Below are positions 35,342 to 43,988 of a stretch of 64,000 nucleotides of DNA, one piece after another. The DNA lies in NCBI RefSeq assembly GCF_022869865.1, contig NZ_CP094984.1, forward strand, positions 2,790,001 to 2,854,000, written 5' to 3'. The translations under genes and the position numbers were made by a program. Origin of the DNA: Arthrobacter zhangbolii. GTDB lineage: Bacteria; Actinomycetota; Actinomycetes; Actinomycetales; Micrococcaceae. How positions within the stretch are numbered: the first letter of the stretch is position 1; the number at the start of each line of letters is the position of its first letter. Under the pieces are notes generated by a model that was not told the DNA's origin, searched no databases, and saw only the letters and a program-made list of their open reading frames with translations.

Positions 35342-36214
35342 CTAGGAGCCCAGCGCCCGGCCGGCCATCCGCTCCAGCCGCTGGATGCGGTCAGCCATCG
35401 GCGGGTGGGTGGCCAGGAGGCCGCGCACGCCGGAGCGGAACGGGTTGGCAATCATCAGGTGGGCGGCATTGGCAAGCTTCTGGTCAGTGTCCGGCAGCGG
35501 TGCACGCTGGGTTCCGCTTTCCAGCTTCCGCAGGGCAGAAGCCAGCGCCAGCGGATCGTCGGTGAGCCTGGCACCGTCTTCATCGGCGTCGTACTCACGC
35601 GTGCGGCCGATGGCCATCTGGATCAGCGACGCTGCCAGCGGGGCCAGGAGGGCCATGGCGATAGTGGCCAGCGGGTTGGAGTTCCGCCGGTCACCGCCGC
35701 CGAAGAACAGCAGGAACTGGCCCAGCGAGGTGATGACGCCGGCAATAGCAGCAGCCACCGACGAGGTCAGGATGTCACGGTTGTACACGTGCATCAGCTC
35801 ATGGCCGAGCACGCCGCGCAGTTCCCGCTCATTGAGCAGGGCAAGGATTCCCTGGGTGCAGCACACCGCTGCATGCTGCGGGTTGCGCCCGGTGGCGAAG
35901 GCATTGGGAGCCATGGTGGGAGAGACATACAGCCGCGGCATGGGCTGGCCGGCCTTGGCAGAGAGTTCCCGGACAATCCGGTACATTTCCGGAGCCTGCG
36001 CTTCCGTGACAGGCACCGCACGCATGGCGCGGATGGCGAGCTTGTCGCTGTTCCAGTAGCTGTACGCCGTGGTGGCCAGGCCGATGAGCAGGAAAATCCA
36101 GATATATGCGGGGCTGCCCGTTCCGCTGGAAAGGAGGGCGCCAATACCCAGCAGCACGGCGAAGAGCACACCGAACAGCGCCGCAGTCTTGAGGCCGTTG
36201 TAATGGTGATGCAC
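35342..36214 (-). CDS. htpX: HtpX-type M48 membrane metalloprotease
   Basis: From the GTG at 36214 (AAAGGA site 5 bases upstream) the protein has 290 residues. Two N-terminal membrane segments lie at about 8-28 and 36-53. The zinc site is HELMH at 138-142 in GVLGHELMHVYNRDI, with the third ligand Glu in REYDADEDGARLT. SLGQFLLFFGGGD is another membrane segment. HtpX degrades misfolded membrane proteins with FtsH. Family length is about 285-295. Confidence 0.93.
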   Translation of the reverse strand: MHHHYNGLKTAALFGVLFAVLLGIGALLSSGTGSPAYIWIFLLIGLATTAYSYWNSDKLAIRAMRAVPVTEAQAPEMYRIVRELSAKAGQPMPRLYVSPTMAPNAFATGRNPQHAAVCCTQGILALLNERELRGVLGHELMHVYNRDILTSSVAAAIAGVITSLGQFLLFFGGGDRRNSNPLATIAMALLAPLAASLIQMAIGRTREYDADEDGARLTDDPLALASALRKLESGTQRAPLPDTDQKLANAAHLMIANPFRSGVRGLLATHPPMADRIQRLERMAGRALGS

Positions 36215-36340
36215 GAGGGTCCTTTCAGGCAGGCCACACTGGGCCTGCATCAGTATGGTGAGTCCATACACTTCAACGTTCAACCCGGCCGGGGTGTTCC
36301 TGATGCGCCCGGGCCTCATTCCCTCAAGGTTCGGGACCTC

Positions 36341-37612
36341 TCAGGGCTCGGGATGCAGTGCGTCGTAGCGGGCGAACCGCGGCTGGGTGCGGGCCAGCAC
36401 GGCCACAAGTGCCAGGCAGATCAGCCCGCCGAGGATTGCGGCCCATCCCTCGCCCGCGAAGGAGGCATTCACGCCGGCAACCAAGTCTCCCAGCCGCGGT
36501 CCCCCTGCAACCACCACCACAAAAACGCCCTGCAGCCTGCCGCGCATGGCGTCCGGCGTAGCCGACTGCAAAATAGTGGAGCGGAACACCCCGCTGATCG
36601 AATCGGCAATCCCCGCGCATGCCATCGCCACCGCCGCCGGAACCAGCCAGACCGAGGGGACCTCGCCGTCGTTGTGCCCGGCCAGCACCACAACCACACC
36701 GAACGCCGTGACGGAAAGCGCCCAGGCCGCCACGGACCAGAGCACCGCCAGCCCCTGCCGGCGGACCAGGCCAAGGGGGCCGGAAAAGAGGCCCGCGAGG
36801 AACGCCCCCACAGCGGTGGCTGCCAGCAGCACCCCTACCGTGGTGGCGCCGCCTCCCAGCATCAACGCACCGATGGCCGGCAGCAGTGCCCGCGGCTGGG
36901 AAAACACCATGGCGCACAGGTCCACCACAAACGTCATGCGGATATTCGGCCGGGTGCCCAGGAAGCGGAACCCCTCCAGCACCGAGCCCAGCCCCGCCTT
37001 CTGCACCTGGCCCACCGGGGGCATCGGGGGAAGCCGGTACAGCGCCCACATAGCGGCCGTGAACGTGACGACGTCGATCGTGTAGGTCCAGCCGTACCCC
37101 ACGCGGGCCACCAGCACGCCTGCCAGCAGCGGGCCCGCGGTCATGGCCAGCCCGAAGGTCATCATGTTCAGCGCATTGGCGGCGGGCAGGAGCTCCGGGC
37201 GGACCAGCCGCGGAATGATGGCGCTGCGGGCCGGCTGGTTGAGGCCGCCCGCACCGGCATTCACCGCTACCAGCACGTAGAGCAGCCAGACGTTGCCCAC
37301 GCCCGCCCACGCCTGCGCGGCAATACCAATGGTGCTGGCCCACAGCAGCACGGAGGACAGCAGTGCCACCTTGCGCCGGTCATAGGCATCCACAACGGAA
37401 CCGCCATAGAGCCCTGCGAGCACCAGCGGCACCAGGCCCACCAGTCCGAGCAGCCCCACATAGAGGCTGGACTGCGTCAGTTCGTAAACCTCCAGGCTCA
37501 CAGCCACGAGGGTGAGCTGGGTGCCGACTGCAGAGAGTGCCGTTCCCGTCCATAACCGGCGATAGTCCGGGCTTTCGCGCAGCGGCGTGAGGTCGGCGAG
37601 CAGTCTTGGCAC
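36341..37612 (-). CDS. MFS exporter (EntS-like)
   Basis: The 423-residue protein has twelve predicted membrane segments. GLYGGSVVDAYDRRKVALLSS is the loop 2-3 MFS motif, and SATPDAMRGRLQGVFVVVVAGGPRLGDL in the second half is characteristic of the MFS-3/EntS group. Members export enterobactin or unknown small molecules. No siderophore biosynthesis genes lie near it, so the substrate is open. It is divergent from the MBL-fold gene. Confidence 0.85.
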   Translation of the reverse strand: MPRLLADLTPLRESPDYRRLWTGTALSAVGTQLTLVAVSLEVYELTQSSLYVGLLGLVGLVPLVLAGLYGGSVVDAYDRRKVALLSSVLLWASTIGIAAQAWAGVGNVWLLYVLVAVNAGAGGLNQPARSAIIPRLVRPELLPAANALNMMTFGLAMTAGPLLAGVLVARVGYGWTYTIDVVTFTAAMWALYRLPPMPPVGQVQKAGLGSVLEGFRFLGTRPNIRMTFVVDLCAMVFSQPRALLPAIGALMLGGGATTVGVLLAATAVGAFLAGLFSGPLGLVRRQGLAVLWSVAAWALSVTAFGVVVVLAGHNDGEVPSVWLVPAAVAMACAGIADSISGVFRSTILQSATPDAMRGRLQGVFVVVVAGGPRLGDLVAGVNASFAGEGWAAILGGLICLALVAVLARTQPRFARYDALHPEP

Positions 37613-37755
37613 CCGAGCAGTCTAGGGCCGCGGACTGCCGGATTCGGGGCACCACGCGCGCAACGCAATTGGAAGCATGCTTAGGATGGGATGAACGGCC
37701 GGCTCTTCGCTGCCGTCCCGATCCGCACGCCGTTCCGCCTCAAGGAGTGATCACC

Positions 37756-38499
37756 GTGTTTACCCGCAACGTAGCCGATGGAATCCACCGCATTGAGCAC
37801 GCCTACGTCAACGTCTATCTGGTGGAGGACGGCGACGGCGTGGCGGTGATCGATGCCGGCCTCCCCGGCATGTGGCCGCATTTGACCGGCGCCCTGGATG
37901 AACTGGGGTATGGCCCCGGGGATATCCGGGCGCTTGTGCTCACTCATGCCCACTTTGACCATGTGGGCACTGCTGCCCGGCTGCGCCATGAGTACCGCAC
38001 GCCCATCCTCGTCCACGATGCGGACCGCTACATTGCCGCGCATCCCTACCGCTACGAGCATGAGAACAACCGCTTCCTGTATCCGCTGCGGTACCCCAAG
38101 TCGATTCCGGTCCTGGGCACCATGACCGGGGCCGGGGCCCTGAACGTCCGCGGCGTGACGGACGTCCACAGCCTGACCACTGATTCCGGGGACGCCCTTC
38201 CCGGCAGGCCCCGGATCCTGCACACCCCCGGACACACTGCCGGGCATGTGGCCCTGCACTTCCCGGACCGGGGAGTGCTGATCTGCGGCGATTCACTGGT
38301 GACACTGAACCCCTACACCGGCACCACCGGGCCCCAGATCGTCTCCGGGGCAGCAACGGCCAACAGCCCCGAGGCGCTCGACTCGCTCTCTCTGTTGGCT
38401 GAAACAGCCGCGCCGCTGGTCCTCACCGGGCACGGCGAGCCGTGGCGGGACGGCGCAGCCGCCGCCGTGGAACAGGCACTGGCACGCGGAGCCTCCTGA
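37756..38499 (+). CDS. MBL-fold metallohydrolase
   Basis: From the GTG at 37756 (AAGGAG 8 bases upstream) the protein has 247 residues. The metal motif is LVLTHAHFDHVGTAARL (HxHxDH), followed by HTPGHTAGHVALHFP and LICGDSLVTL, and a final LTGHGEPW. These supply two zinc or iron ligand sets. Family members include lactonases, glyoxalase II-like enzymes and others. Which one this is cannot be told. Confidence 0.88.
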   Translation: MFTRNVADGIHRIEHAYVNVYLVEDGDGVAVIDAGLPGMWPHLTGALDELGYGPGDIRALVLTHAHFDHVGTAARLRHEYRTPILVHDADRYIAAHPYRYEHENNRFLYPLRYPKSIPVLGTMTGAGALNVRGVTDVHSLTTDSGDALPGRPRILHTPGHTAGHVALHFPDRGVLICGDSLVTLNPYTGTTGPQIVSGAATANSPEALDSLSLLAETAAPLVLTGHGEPWRDGAAAAVEQALARGAS

Positions 38500-38539
38500 C
38501 CAGGCCCTCCCGACAAAAGCCTCCTCTGATGCCGGACAG

Positions 38540-39298
38540 CTACCCGTCGGCGTCCAGCAGCTCCTGTTCGAGTACCGCCAGCAGCCGGGAGTCGCCGATG
38601 GGCCGGAAGTGTCCCATGGTTTCCAACTGGATGTTCCGTGCGCCGGCAAGGTGGCTGCCGGCGGGAATATGCGGATCAAAACTGCTGTAGACCGAGGTGA
38701 TCCGGGCGTTGACGCCCTCATTGCGCAACAGCTGCTGCAGGAACACATTCCGGGGCGAGAACGCCCGGATGCTGGCCAGCGGAAACAGGTTGGCGTAGAC
38801 GGAACCGGAAAACGGGGTGTTGACGGCGATCATCCGATCCACCCGGCTGCCGCCATCCGGCAGGGTCATCAGCTGCTTGCCAATCAGCCCTCCCTTGCTG
38901 TGCGCCACCACCACTACTCCGTGGAGATCCTTCTCCACCAGGTAGCGCTCCACCAGCACGGCTGCGTCGCCGATGCCGCCGCGGTTGTAGCCCAGCGGGG
39001 CCACGGTGTGGACCGGATGCCCGCGTTCAAACAGATAATCGGCCAGCGGGCGCAGGAACTGCCAGTTCTCATAAACACCGGGGATCAGTACCACCGGGGC
39101 CCGCTCCGGTTCCCCGGGATGCAGATAGACAGACGGGTCGCGGCGGAGGAAAAAGTTGCGCAGCTGCCAGTAGGCCACGTAGGCATAGTCCGAGGCCCAG
39201 GCGCCGGCTTCCCGGGCCCATCGGGACATCCGGCCGCTCCGCCGCGGGCGGACACCGGGCGGCGTTTCACGGACCCGGCTCTCCGGTTTCCGCGTCAC
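38540..39298 (-). CDS. Alpha/beta hydrolase, lipase-like
   Basis: The 252-residue protein has a basic N-terminus, then VVLIPGVYENWQFLRPLADYL (oxyanion region) and the nucleophile elbow VVVAHSKGGLIGKQL, an AHSxG form common in lipases of the PGAP1/LipB type. A catalytic His may lie in ETMGHFRPIGDS. Its GTG start overlaps the stop of the upstream hydrolase gene (GTGA), so the two are coupled. Lipid esters are likely substrates, by inference. Confidence 0.82.
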   Translation of the reverse strand: MTRKPESRVRETPPGVRPRRSGRMSRWAREAGAWASDYAYVAYWQLRNFFLRRDPSVYLHPGEPERAPVVLIPGVYENWQFLRPLADYLFERGHPVHTVAPLGYNRGGIGDAAVLVERYLVEKDLHGVVVVAHSKGGLIGKQLMTLPDGGSRVDRMIAVNTPFSGSVYANLFPLASIRAFSPRNVFLQQLLRNEGVNARITSVYSSFDPHIPAGSHLAGARNIQLETMGHFRPIGDSRLLAVLEQELLDADG

Positions 39299-40101
39299 CG
39301 TGCCGGAACCGCCGAGCGCAGCACGGCGGCGGTTTCCACGGGACGGGTATACATCATGACGTGCGGCTGGCCGGGCAGCTCCACCGTTTGGGTGCCCGGC
39401 CGGGCCGCTGCCAGACGGGTTACCCAGTCTGCACGGACCACCGGATCCCTGCCGCCGCGCACCAGCAGCACCGGGGCCTGCACGTCCCGGATTCGCTCCT
39501 CGATCGGGTGCCGGATCATGGTCGGAAGGGTGGAGAGATACCAGCGCGGCCCGGCCCGCAGGTAGTCCCTGACCAGCATGGCGTTAACCGCGGCCGGCTC
39601 GCCCAGGGAGTCCTGCAGCAGCCGCAAAGCCTGCAGCGGTGCTGAGCGTTCGGCATTGTTGATGGTGGGGGCCAGCAGCACCACGGAGGACACTGCCCCG
39701 GGAGCGGCGAGCGCCATTTCCACCACCACCTGGCAGCCCATGGAATGCCCTACCCATTGGGCGCCCTGGATGCCGGCCGACTCCAGGGCGCGCACGGCGA
39801 TCCGTCCGAAATCCTGCATCTGCAGCTGCCTTGCCGGTTTCGGGGCGCTGCCGAAACCGGGCAGCTCAAGGGTGTGGACTGTGGAAGTGTGCACCAGTTC
39901 GCGGATCAGCCGGCCAAAGTACCGCTCCGATGCCCCGATTCCGTGCACCAGAACCACCTCTGATCCCGCATCGGGCCGCTCCGGCGTCCCGGCGTCGTCG
40001 TAGGTGCGCAGGTCCACCTGTGTATCCCCCACCGCCACGCGCTGGAATTGAGTTTGTGTAACTGCCGGCACTGCTTCCCTGCCTTCCCTGTGTTGCTTCA
40101 T
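39295..40101 (-). CDS. Alpha/beta hydrolase
   Basis: The 268-residue protein is a classical alpha/beta hydrolase. Its elements are VVLVHGIGASERYFGRLI, the nucleophile in WVGHSMGCQVVVEMAL, the acid in LVRGGRDPVVRADW and the histidine in LPGQPHVMMYTRP. It resembles C-C bond hydrolases and esterases; the substrate is unknown. It overlaps the next hydrolase gene by 4 bases, and the pair may act on one pathway. Confidence 0.85.
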   Translation of the reverse strand: MKQHREGREAVPAVTQTQFQRVAVGDTQVDLRTYDDAGTPERPDAGSEVVLVHGIGASERYFGRLIRELVHTSTVHTLELPGFGSAPKPARQLQMQDFGRIAVRALESAGIQGAQWVGHSMGCQVVVEMALAAPGAVSSVVLLAPTINNAERSAPLQALRLLQDSLGEPAAVNAMLVRDYLRAGPRWYLSTLPTMIRHPIEERIRDVQAPVLLVRGGRDPVVRADWVTRLAAARPGTQTVELPGQPHVMMYTRPVETAAVLRSAVPAR

Positions 40102-40200
40102 CGCTGTGCTGCTTCAACACCGTGCTGCCCTGCTGTCTCCCCGCGGCGGATCTTTCCCGGGACCAACGCCCAGCGTACCGGCACGGCAGGTAAGGCGAGA

Positions 40201-40225
40201 CTTATTATGAGTAACTCAGATTAAG
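40201..40225. promoter_or_regulatory. Fur-type operator upstream of the fur-katA pair
   Basis: CTTAtTaTGAGT-A-ACTCAgAtTAAG is an interrupted 25-base palindrome whose core TGAGTAACTCA is perfect. It ends 5 bases before the first ATG of the Fur-family gene. AT-rich boxes of this kind upstream of actinobacterial furA/katG loci are bound by the regulator itself. Confidence 0.65.
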
Positions 40226-40230
40226 CATGT

Positions 40231-40698
40231 ATGGTGGATGCCATGACCGGGACAACAGCAGCAACTGAGGAAACCACCGCCAGGTGGTCCGCTGAGCTGC
40301 GCACGCACGGCCGCCGGGTCACCAAGCAGCGCCTGGCCGTGCTTCGCGCCGTCGATACCGCACCGCACACGGTGGCGGACGACGTCGTGGCGGCCGTCCG
40401 GACGGACCTGCCGGACATCACCCTGCAGTCTGTCTACGTCATCCTCGCGGACCTGGTGGAAACCGGATTGGTGCGGAAGATTGAACCGCCCAACTCCCCT
40501 GCCCGGTATGAAACCCGCGTGAATGACAATCACCACCACGCGGTGTGCACCGGCTGCGGGCGGATCGAGGACGTGGACTGCGCCGTCGGCCACGCCCCGT
40601 GCCTCACCCCGGGCAACACCCACGGCATGACAATCCAGATTGCCGATGTGCTCTACCGCGGGCTCTGCACCGACTGCGCCGAAGCAGCAGCCTCCTAG
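40231..40698 (+). CDS. Fur-family repressor (peroxide type)
   Basis: The 155-residue protein has the Fur winged helix ([42 protein letters not shown]) and a zinc/iron dimer domain with [20 protein letters not shown] and GLCTDC. Two CxxC pairs suggest a structural zinc. Its position directly before a catalase gene points to a peroxide-sensing role like FurA, CatR or PerR. The ATG at 40231 or 40243 could start; an operator lies just upstream. Confidence 0.88.
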   Translation: MVDAMTGTTAATEETTARWSAELRTHGRRVTKQRLAVLRAVDTAPHTVADDVVAAVRTDLPDITLQSVYVILADLVETGLVRKIEPPNSPARYETRVNDNHHHAVCTGCGRIEDVDCAVGHAPCLTPGNTHGMTIQIADVLYRGLCTDCAEAAAS

Positions 40699-40751
40699 CC
40701 CGCCCGAAGACTTTCCTCCACCCTTTTGTCAGCACCAGAGAAAGAACAAGT

Positions 40752-42242
40752 ATGTCCAACTTCACCACCACGCAGACCGGCACCCCGGTTGCCAGCGACG
40801 CACACTCGCTGAGCGCCGGCGCCGACGGCGCCATTGCCCTTCACGACCGTTACCTGGTCGAGAAGCTGGCCCAGTTCAACCGGGAGCGGATTCCGGAGCG
40901 CATCGTGCACGCCAAGGGCGGCGGCGCATTCGGTGAGTTCGTAGTCACCGAGGATGTCTCCAAGTACACCCGTGCAGCCGTCTTCCAGCCCGGCGCCGTC
41001 ACCGAGACCGTCCAGCGGTTCTCCTCCGTGGCCGGTGAAATGGGTTCCCCCGACACCTGGCGCGATGTCCGCGGTTTCGCTCTGCGTTTCTACACCACCG
41101 AGGGCAACTACGACATCGTCGGCAACAACACCCCGGTGTTCTTCATCCGCGACGGCATCAAGTTCCCGGACTTCATCCACTCGCAGAAGCGCCTGCCGGG
41201 CTCCGGCCTGCGCGATGCGGACATGCAGTGGGACTTCTGGACCAACTCCCCCGAGTCCGCCCACCAGGTCACCTACCTCATGGGCGACCGCGGCATCCCG
41301 CGCTCCTGGCGTGAAATGCCCGGCTTCGGCTCGCACACCTACCAGTGGATCAACGCCGCGGGCGAGCGCTTCTGGGTGAAGTACCACTTCACGTCCAACC
41401 AGGGCAACCACGAAATCACCGGTGCCGAGGCCGAACGCATTGCCGGTGCGGATGCGGACTACTACCGCCGCGACCTGTACGAGAACATTGCCGAGGGCAA
41501 CTTCCCGTCCTGGGACCTGCACGTTCAGGTCATGCCGTACGAAGATGCCAAGACCTACCGGTTCAACCCGTTTGACCTGACCAAGGTCTGGCCGCACGCG
41601 GACTACCCGCTGATCAAGGTGGGTACCCACACCCTGAACCGCAACCCGGAGAACTTCTTCGCGCAGATCGAGCAGGTTGCCCTCTCCCCCGCGAACCTGG
41701 TTCCCGGCATTGATGCCAGCCCGGACAAGATGCTGATGGCCCGTATCTTCTCCTACCCGGACGCCCAGCGTTACCGCGTAGGCGCCAACTACAACCAGCT
41801 GCCGGTCAACGCACCGAAGGCTCCGGTGAACAACTACTCCCAGGACGGCGCCATGCGCTTCTCCTACAACTCCCCGGAGACCCCGGTCTACGCTCCGAAC
41901 ACGCTCGGCGGCCCGGTGGCCGACGCCGCGCTGGCCGGCGCAGGCAGCTGGGAGAGCGACGGCGCCCTGGTGCGTTCCGCGCAGACCCTGCACTCCGAGG
42001 ACAGCGACTTCGTCCAGGCCGGTACCCTGTACCGCGAGGTCTACGACGACGCCGCCAAGGAGCGTTTCCTGGAGACCATCACCGGTGCCATCTCCGGTGT
42101 GCAGCGCCCGCACATCCGCGAAGCGGCGATCCAGTACTGGACCAACGTTGACGCGACCCTCGGCGAGAAGCTGCGCCTCTCCCTGGCCCAGGGCGAGACC
42201 ACGGCCAACGAAAAGGCCGAGTTCGTGGGCGTTGTGGAGTAA
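40752..42242 (+). CDS. katA: Monofunctional haem catalase
   Basis: The 496-residue enzyme splits hydrogen peroxide. The catalytic His53 lies in [15 protein letters not shown], the Asn in [14 protein letters not shown], and the haem-ligand tyrosine in [15 protein letters not shown]. The length matches clade 3 small-subunit catalases (about 485-505). The ATG at 40752 follows GAGAAAGAAC; earlier starts overlap the Fur gene. It is 53 bases after the fur gene and ends before a very strong terminator, so the two genes probably form one peroxide-inducible operon. Confidence 0.96.
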   Translation: MSNFTTTQTGTPVASDAHSLSAGADGAIALHDRYLVEKLAQFNRERIPERIVHAKGGGAFGEFVVTEDVSKYTRAAVFQPGAVTETVQRFSSVAGEMGSPDTWRDVRGFALRFYTTEGNYDIVGNNTPVFFIRDGIKFPDFIHSQKRLPGSGLRDADMQWDFWTNSPESAHQVTYLMGDRGIPRSWREMPGFGSHTYQWINAAGERFWVKYHFTSNQGNHEITGAEAERIAGADADYYRRDLYENIAEGNFPSWDLHVQVMPYEDAKTYRFNPFDLTKVWPHADYPLIKVGTHTLNRNPENFFAQIEQVALSPANLVPGIDASPDKMLMARIFSYPDAQRYRVGANYNQLPVNAPKAPVNNYSQDGAMRFSYNSPETPVYAPNTLGGPVADAALAGAGSWESDGALVRSAQTLHSEDSDFVQAGTLYREVYDDAAKERFLETITGAISGVQRPHIREAAIQYWTNVDATLGEKLRLSLAQGETTANEKAEFVGVVE

Positions 42243-42286
42243 TTTCTCCGTTTACGCTGACGCCGGTTTCCGGTAGTTCCGTATGA

Positions 42287-42328
42287 AACAGCAGCGGCCG
42301 GCCCCTTCGGGGGTCGGCCGCTGCTGTT
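42287..42328 (+). terminator. Strong terminator after catalase
   Basis: A 19-base stem (AACAGCAGCGGCCGGCCCC with one G-U pair) closes on a TTCG tetraloop and runs into TTATT. It lies 45 bases past the catalase stop. Confidence 0.92.
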
Positions 42329-42332
42329 TTAT

Positions 42333-42380
42333 TCACGCTGCTGTTTATGCACGCTGGCGTTTATGCTCGCTGCTGTTTAT
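42333..42380. repeat. Three 16-bp tandem repeats after the catalase terminator
   Basis: Three units (TCACGCTGCTGTTTAT, GCACGCTGGCGTTTAT, GCTCGCTGCTGTTTAT) follow each other directly. The right arm of the terminator (GCCGCTGCTGTTTTAT) looks like a fourth, diverged copy. The array fills the gap up to the end of crtEb. Confidence 0.85.
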
Positions 42381-42400
42381 TCTCCCGCGGCCCGCTGCGG

Positions 42401-43291
42401 CTATCGGTTGGGCCAGTAGGCAATGATCAGCAGCGTCACCAGGAAACCGGTGAGGAAGTTCAGTTTCAGGAAGCGTTTCCAGCCGGCATTCGCAGCTCCC
42501 GACCCCGCGTCGGTAATCCGAAGGAACGGTACGAGGTTGAGGATGTAGGGCAGGGCCAGCAGCCCGCCCAGTGTTGCCGGCCACGGGGTCAGCAGCATCA
42601 GCAGGCCGCCGGCCAGGTACGCGGCTGCGGCCACCCACACCACCGTCCGGGCGCCGAGCACCGTAGCGATGGACCCGATGCCGCCCTCCCGGTCCGGCAC
42701 CACGTCCTGCACCGCGCCGAAGGCCTGGCTTGCCATGCCCCACAGGAAGAACGCCCCCAGCACGGCCCACAGGCCCGGGGTGAACTCCGCGCCGGCGAGA
42801 ACCAGCCCGTAAACGGCGGGACTGACAAAGTGCGTGCTGGACGTCATCGAATCCAGGAACGGACGCTCCTTGAACCGCAGTTTGGGTGCACTGTAGGCAA
42901 TCACCGCAAAAACGCTCACGGCCAGCACCAGCACGGACAGAGCATTGCCCAGCGCCACTAGGACCACCAGGAAGGGAACGTTTGTCGCCAGCGCTGCCCA
43001 CAGCGTGGTGCGGTGGAAGCTGCGGTCCAGGACGGCACCTTCCACACCACCCTTGCGCGGGTTGTGCAGGTCCGACTCATAGTCGAAGACGTCGTTGATG
43101 CCGTACATCGCCAGGTTGTAGGGAATCAGGAAGAACAGCGTTCCGATGACCCATGCGGCGTCGATCCGGCCGGCGGTCAGCAGGTACGCCGCTGCGAAGG
43201 GATAGGCGGTGTTGACCCAGGACAACGGACGGGATGAAACCAGCAGCATCCGCAGGGTGGTGCCGGCCGTACGGGTGGCGGTGCCGCTCAC
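42401..43291 (-). CDS. crtEb: Lycopene elongase (UbiA-type prenyltransferase)
   Basis: The 296-residue membrane protein has about eight membrane segments and the UbiA aspartate motifs INDVFDYESD (about residue 65) and QDVVPDREGG (about 195). In a cluster with crtI and crtYe/Yf this is the lycopene elongase that adds two C5 units from DMAPP to make C50 flavuxanthin-type carotenoids. It is the last gene of the crt run and overlaps crtYf by 4 bases. Confidence 0.92.
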   Translation of the reverse strand: MSGTATRTAGTTLRMLLVSSRPLSWVNTAYPFAAAYLLTAGRIDAAWVIGTLFFLIPYNLAMYGINDVFDYESDLHNPRKGGVEGAVLDRSFHRTTLWAALATNVPFLVVLVALGNALSVLVLAVSVFAVIAYSAPKLRFKERPFLDSMTSSTHFVSPAVYGLVLAGAEFTPGLWAVLGAFFLWGMASQAFGAVQDVVPDREGGIGSIATVLGARTVVWVAAAAYLAGGLLMLLTPWPATLGGLLALPYILNLVPFLRITDAGSGAANAGWKRFLKLNFLTGFLVTLLIIAYWPNR

Positions 43292-43653
43292 TGGTTCTCC
43301 TTGGTATTCGGTGTACTTTGTGCAGCCCGCCTGGCAGCAGCTGGTTCAGGCGCCCGACCGGGCAACAGCACCCAGAGCGCCGGCAGCAGCAGCACGGCGG
43401 CGACGGGATAGGCGAAATCCTCCAGCGGAGCCGTTCCGATGAAGGCTCCCGAAATGCGGTCCTCGTTGTACCAGAACAGGCCAACCCGGATCATCAGGTT
43501 GTCAAAAACGGCGGTGAGTCCGAGCAGGACCGCCGCGGTGACGGCGGCTGCGGATCGGAAGAACACGGGCGTGCGGCGCCGGGCCAGCAGCGCCGCTCCA
43601 AACACCAGCGCGGCCGGGACCAGGAAAAAGGCGTTGAGGGTCCAATAGGTCAC
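43288..43653 (-). CDS. crtYf: C50 carotenoid cyclase subunit f
   Basis: The 121-residue protein has three membrane segments and belongs to the heterodimeric lycopene cyclase family: YWTLNAFFLVPAALVF, the segment RVGLFWYNEDRISGAFIGTAPLEDFAYP with conserved acidic residues, and a Pro/Ala-rich tail. With CrtYe it cyclises C50 ends. It overlaps both neighbours by 4 bases. Epsilon- or gamma-ring specificity (decaprenoxanthin or sarcinaxanthin) cannot be read from sequence alone. Confidence 0.9.
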   Translation of the reverse strand: MTYWTLNAFFLVPAALVFGAALLARRRTPVFFRSAAAVTAAVLLGLTAVFDNLMIRVGLFWYNEDRISGAFIGTAPLEDFAYPVAAVLLLPALWVLLPGRAPEPAAARRAAQSTPNTKENQ

Positions 43654-43988
43654 TGCTTCACCCTGTCCCTTGCTGCAGCTTTCCCGGCCGCCAGGCGCAC
43701 TAGCCCGAAGACCACCATCGTCAGATAGCAGAGGAAAGCAAGGAAGAAGATTTCCTCCACGGGCAGGTGCGGAGCCAGGGTCAGGCCGAGCATAAACGGG
43801 GTCTCACCTCGGTAGAAGATGTCCGCGCCGATCCCGCCGAGGTCCCAGCCGGTGAAGAACAGCACGCCGATCAGCAACACCAGGGCAGCCCGGCGGGCAT
43901 CTGCGAAAAAGAACAGCCGAAACCTGTGGTCCAACAGGGCCATGCACCCCAGCGAGAGCAGCAGGAAAAGCAGATACAGCACGCCCAT
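43650..43988 (-). CDS. crtYe: C50 carotenoid cyclase subunit e
   Basis: From the ATG at 43988, which overlaps the crtI stop, the protein has 112 residues and three membrane segments: YLLFLLLSLGCMALLDHRF, VLFFTGWDLGGIGADIFYRGE and LPVEEIFFLAFLCYLTMVVFG. The LPVEE and DLGGI positions are conserved in the cyclase family. It needs CrtYf as a partner. Confidence 0.9.
   Translation of the reverse strand: MGVLYLLFLLLSLGCMALLDHRFRLFFFADARRAALVLLIGVLFFTGWDLGGIGADIFYRGETPFMLGLTLAPHLPVEEIFFLAFLCYLTMVVFGLVRLAAGKAAARDRVKQ

Noticed and set aside
40695-42113. 472-residue frame antisense to katA
   Set aside because: The catalase on the other strand is fully conserved, and this frame is a codon-bias artefact.
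42333-42380. CRISPR array
   Set aside because: The units are 16 bases, contiguous and without spacers.
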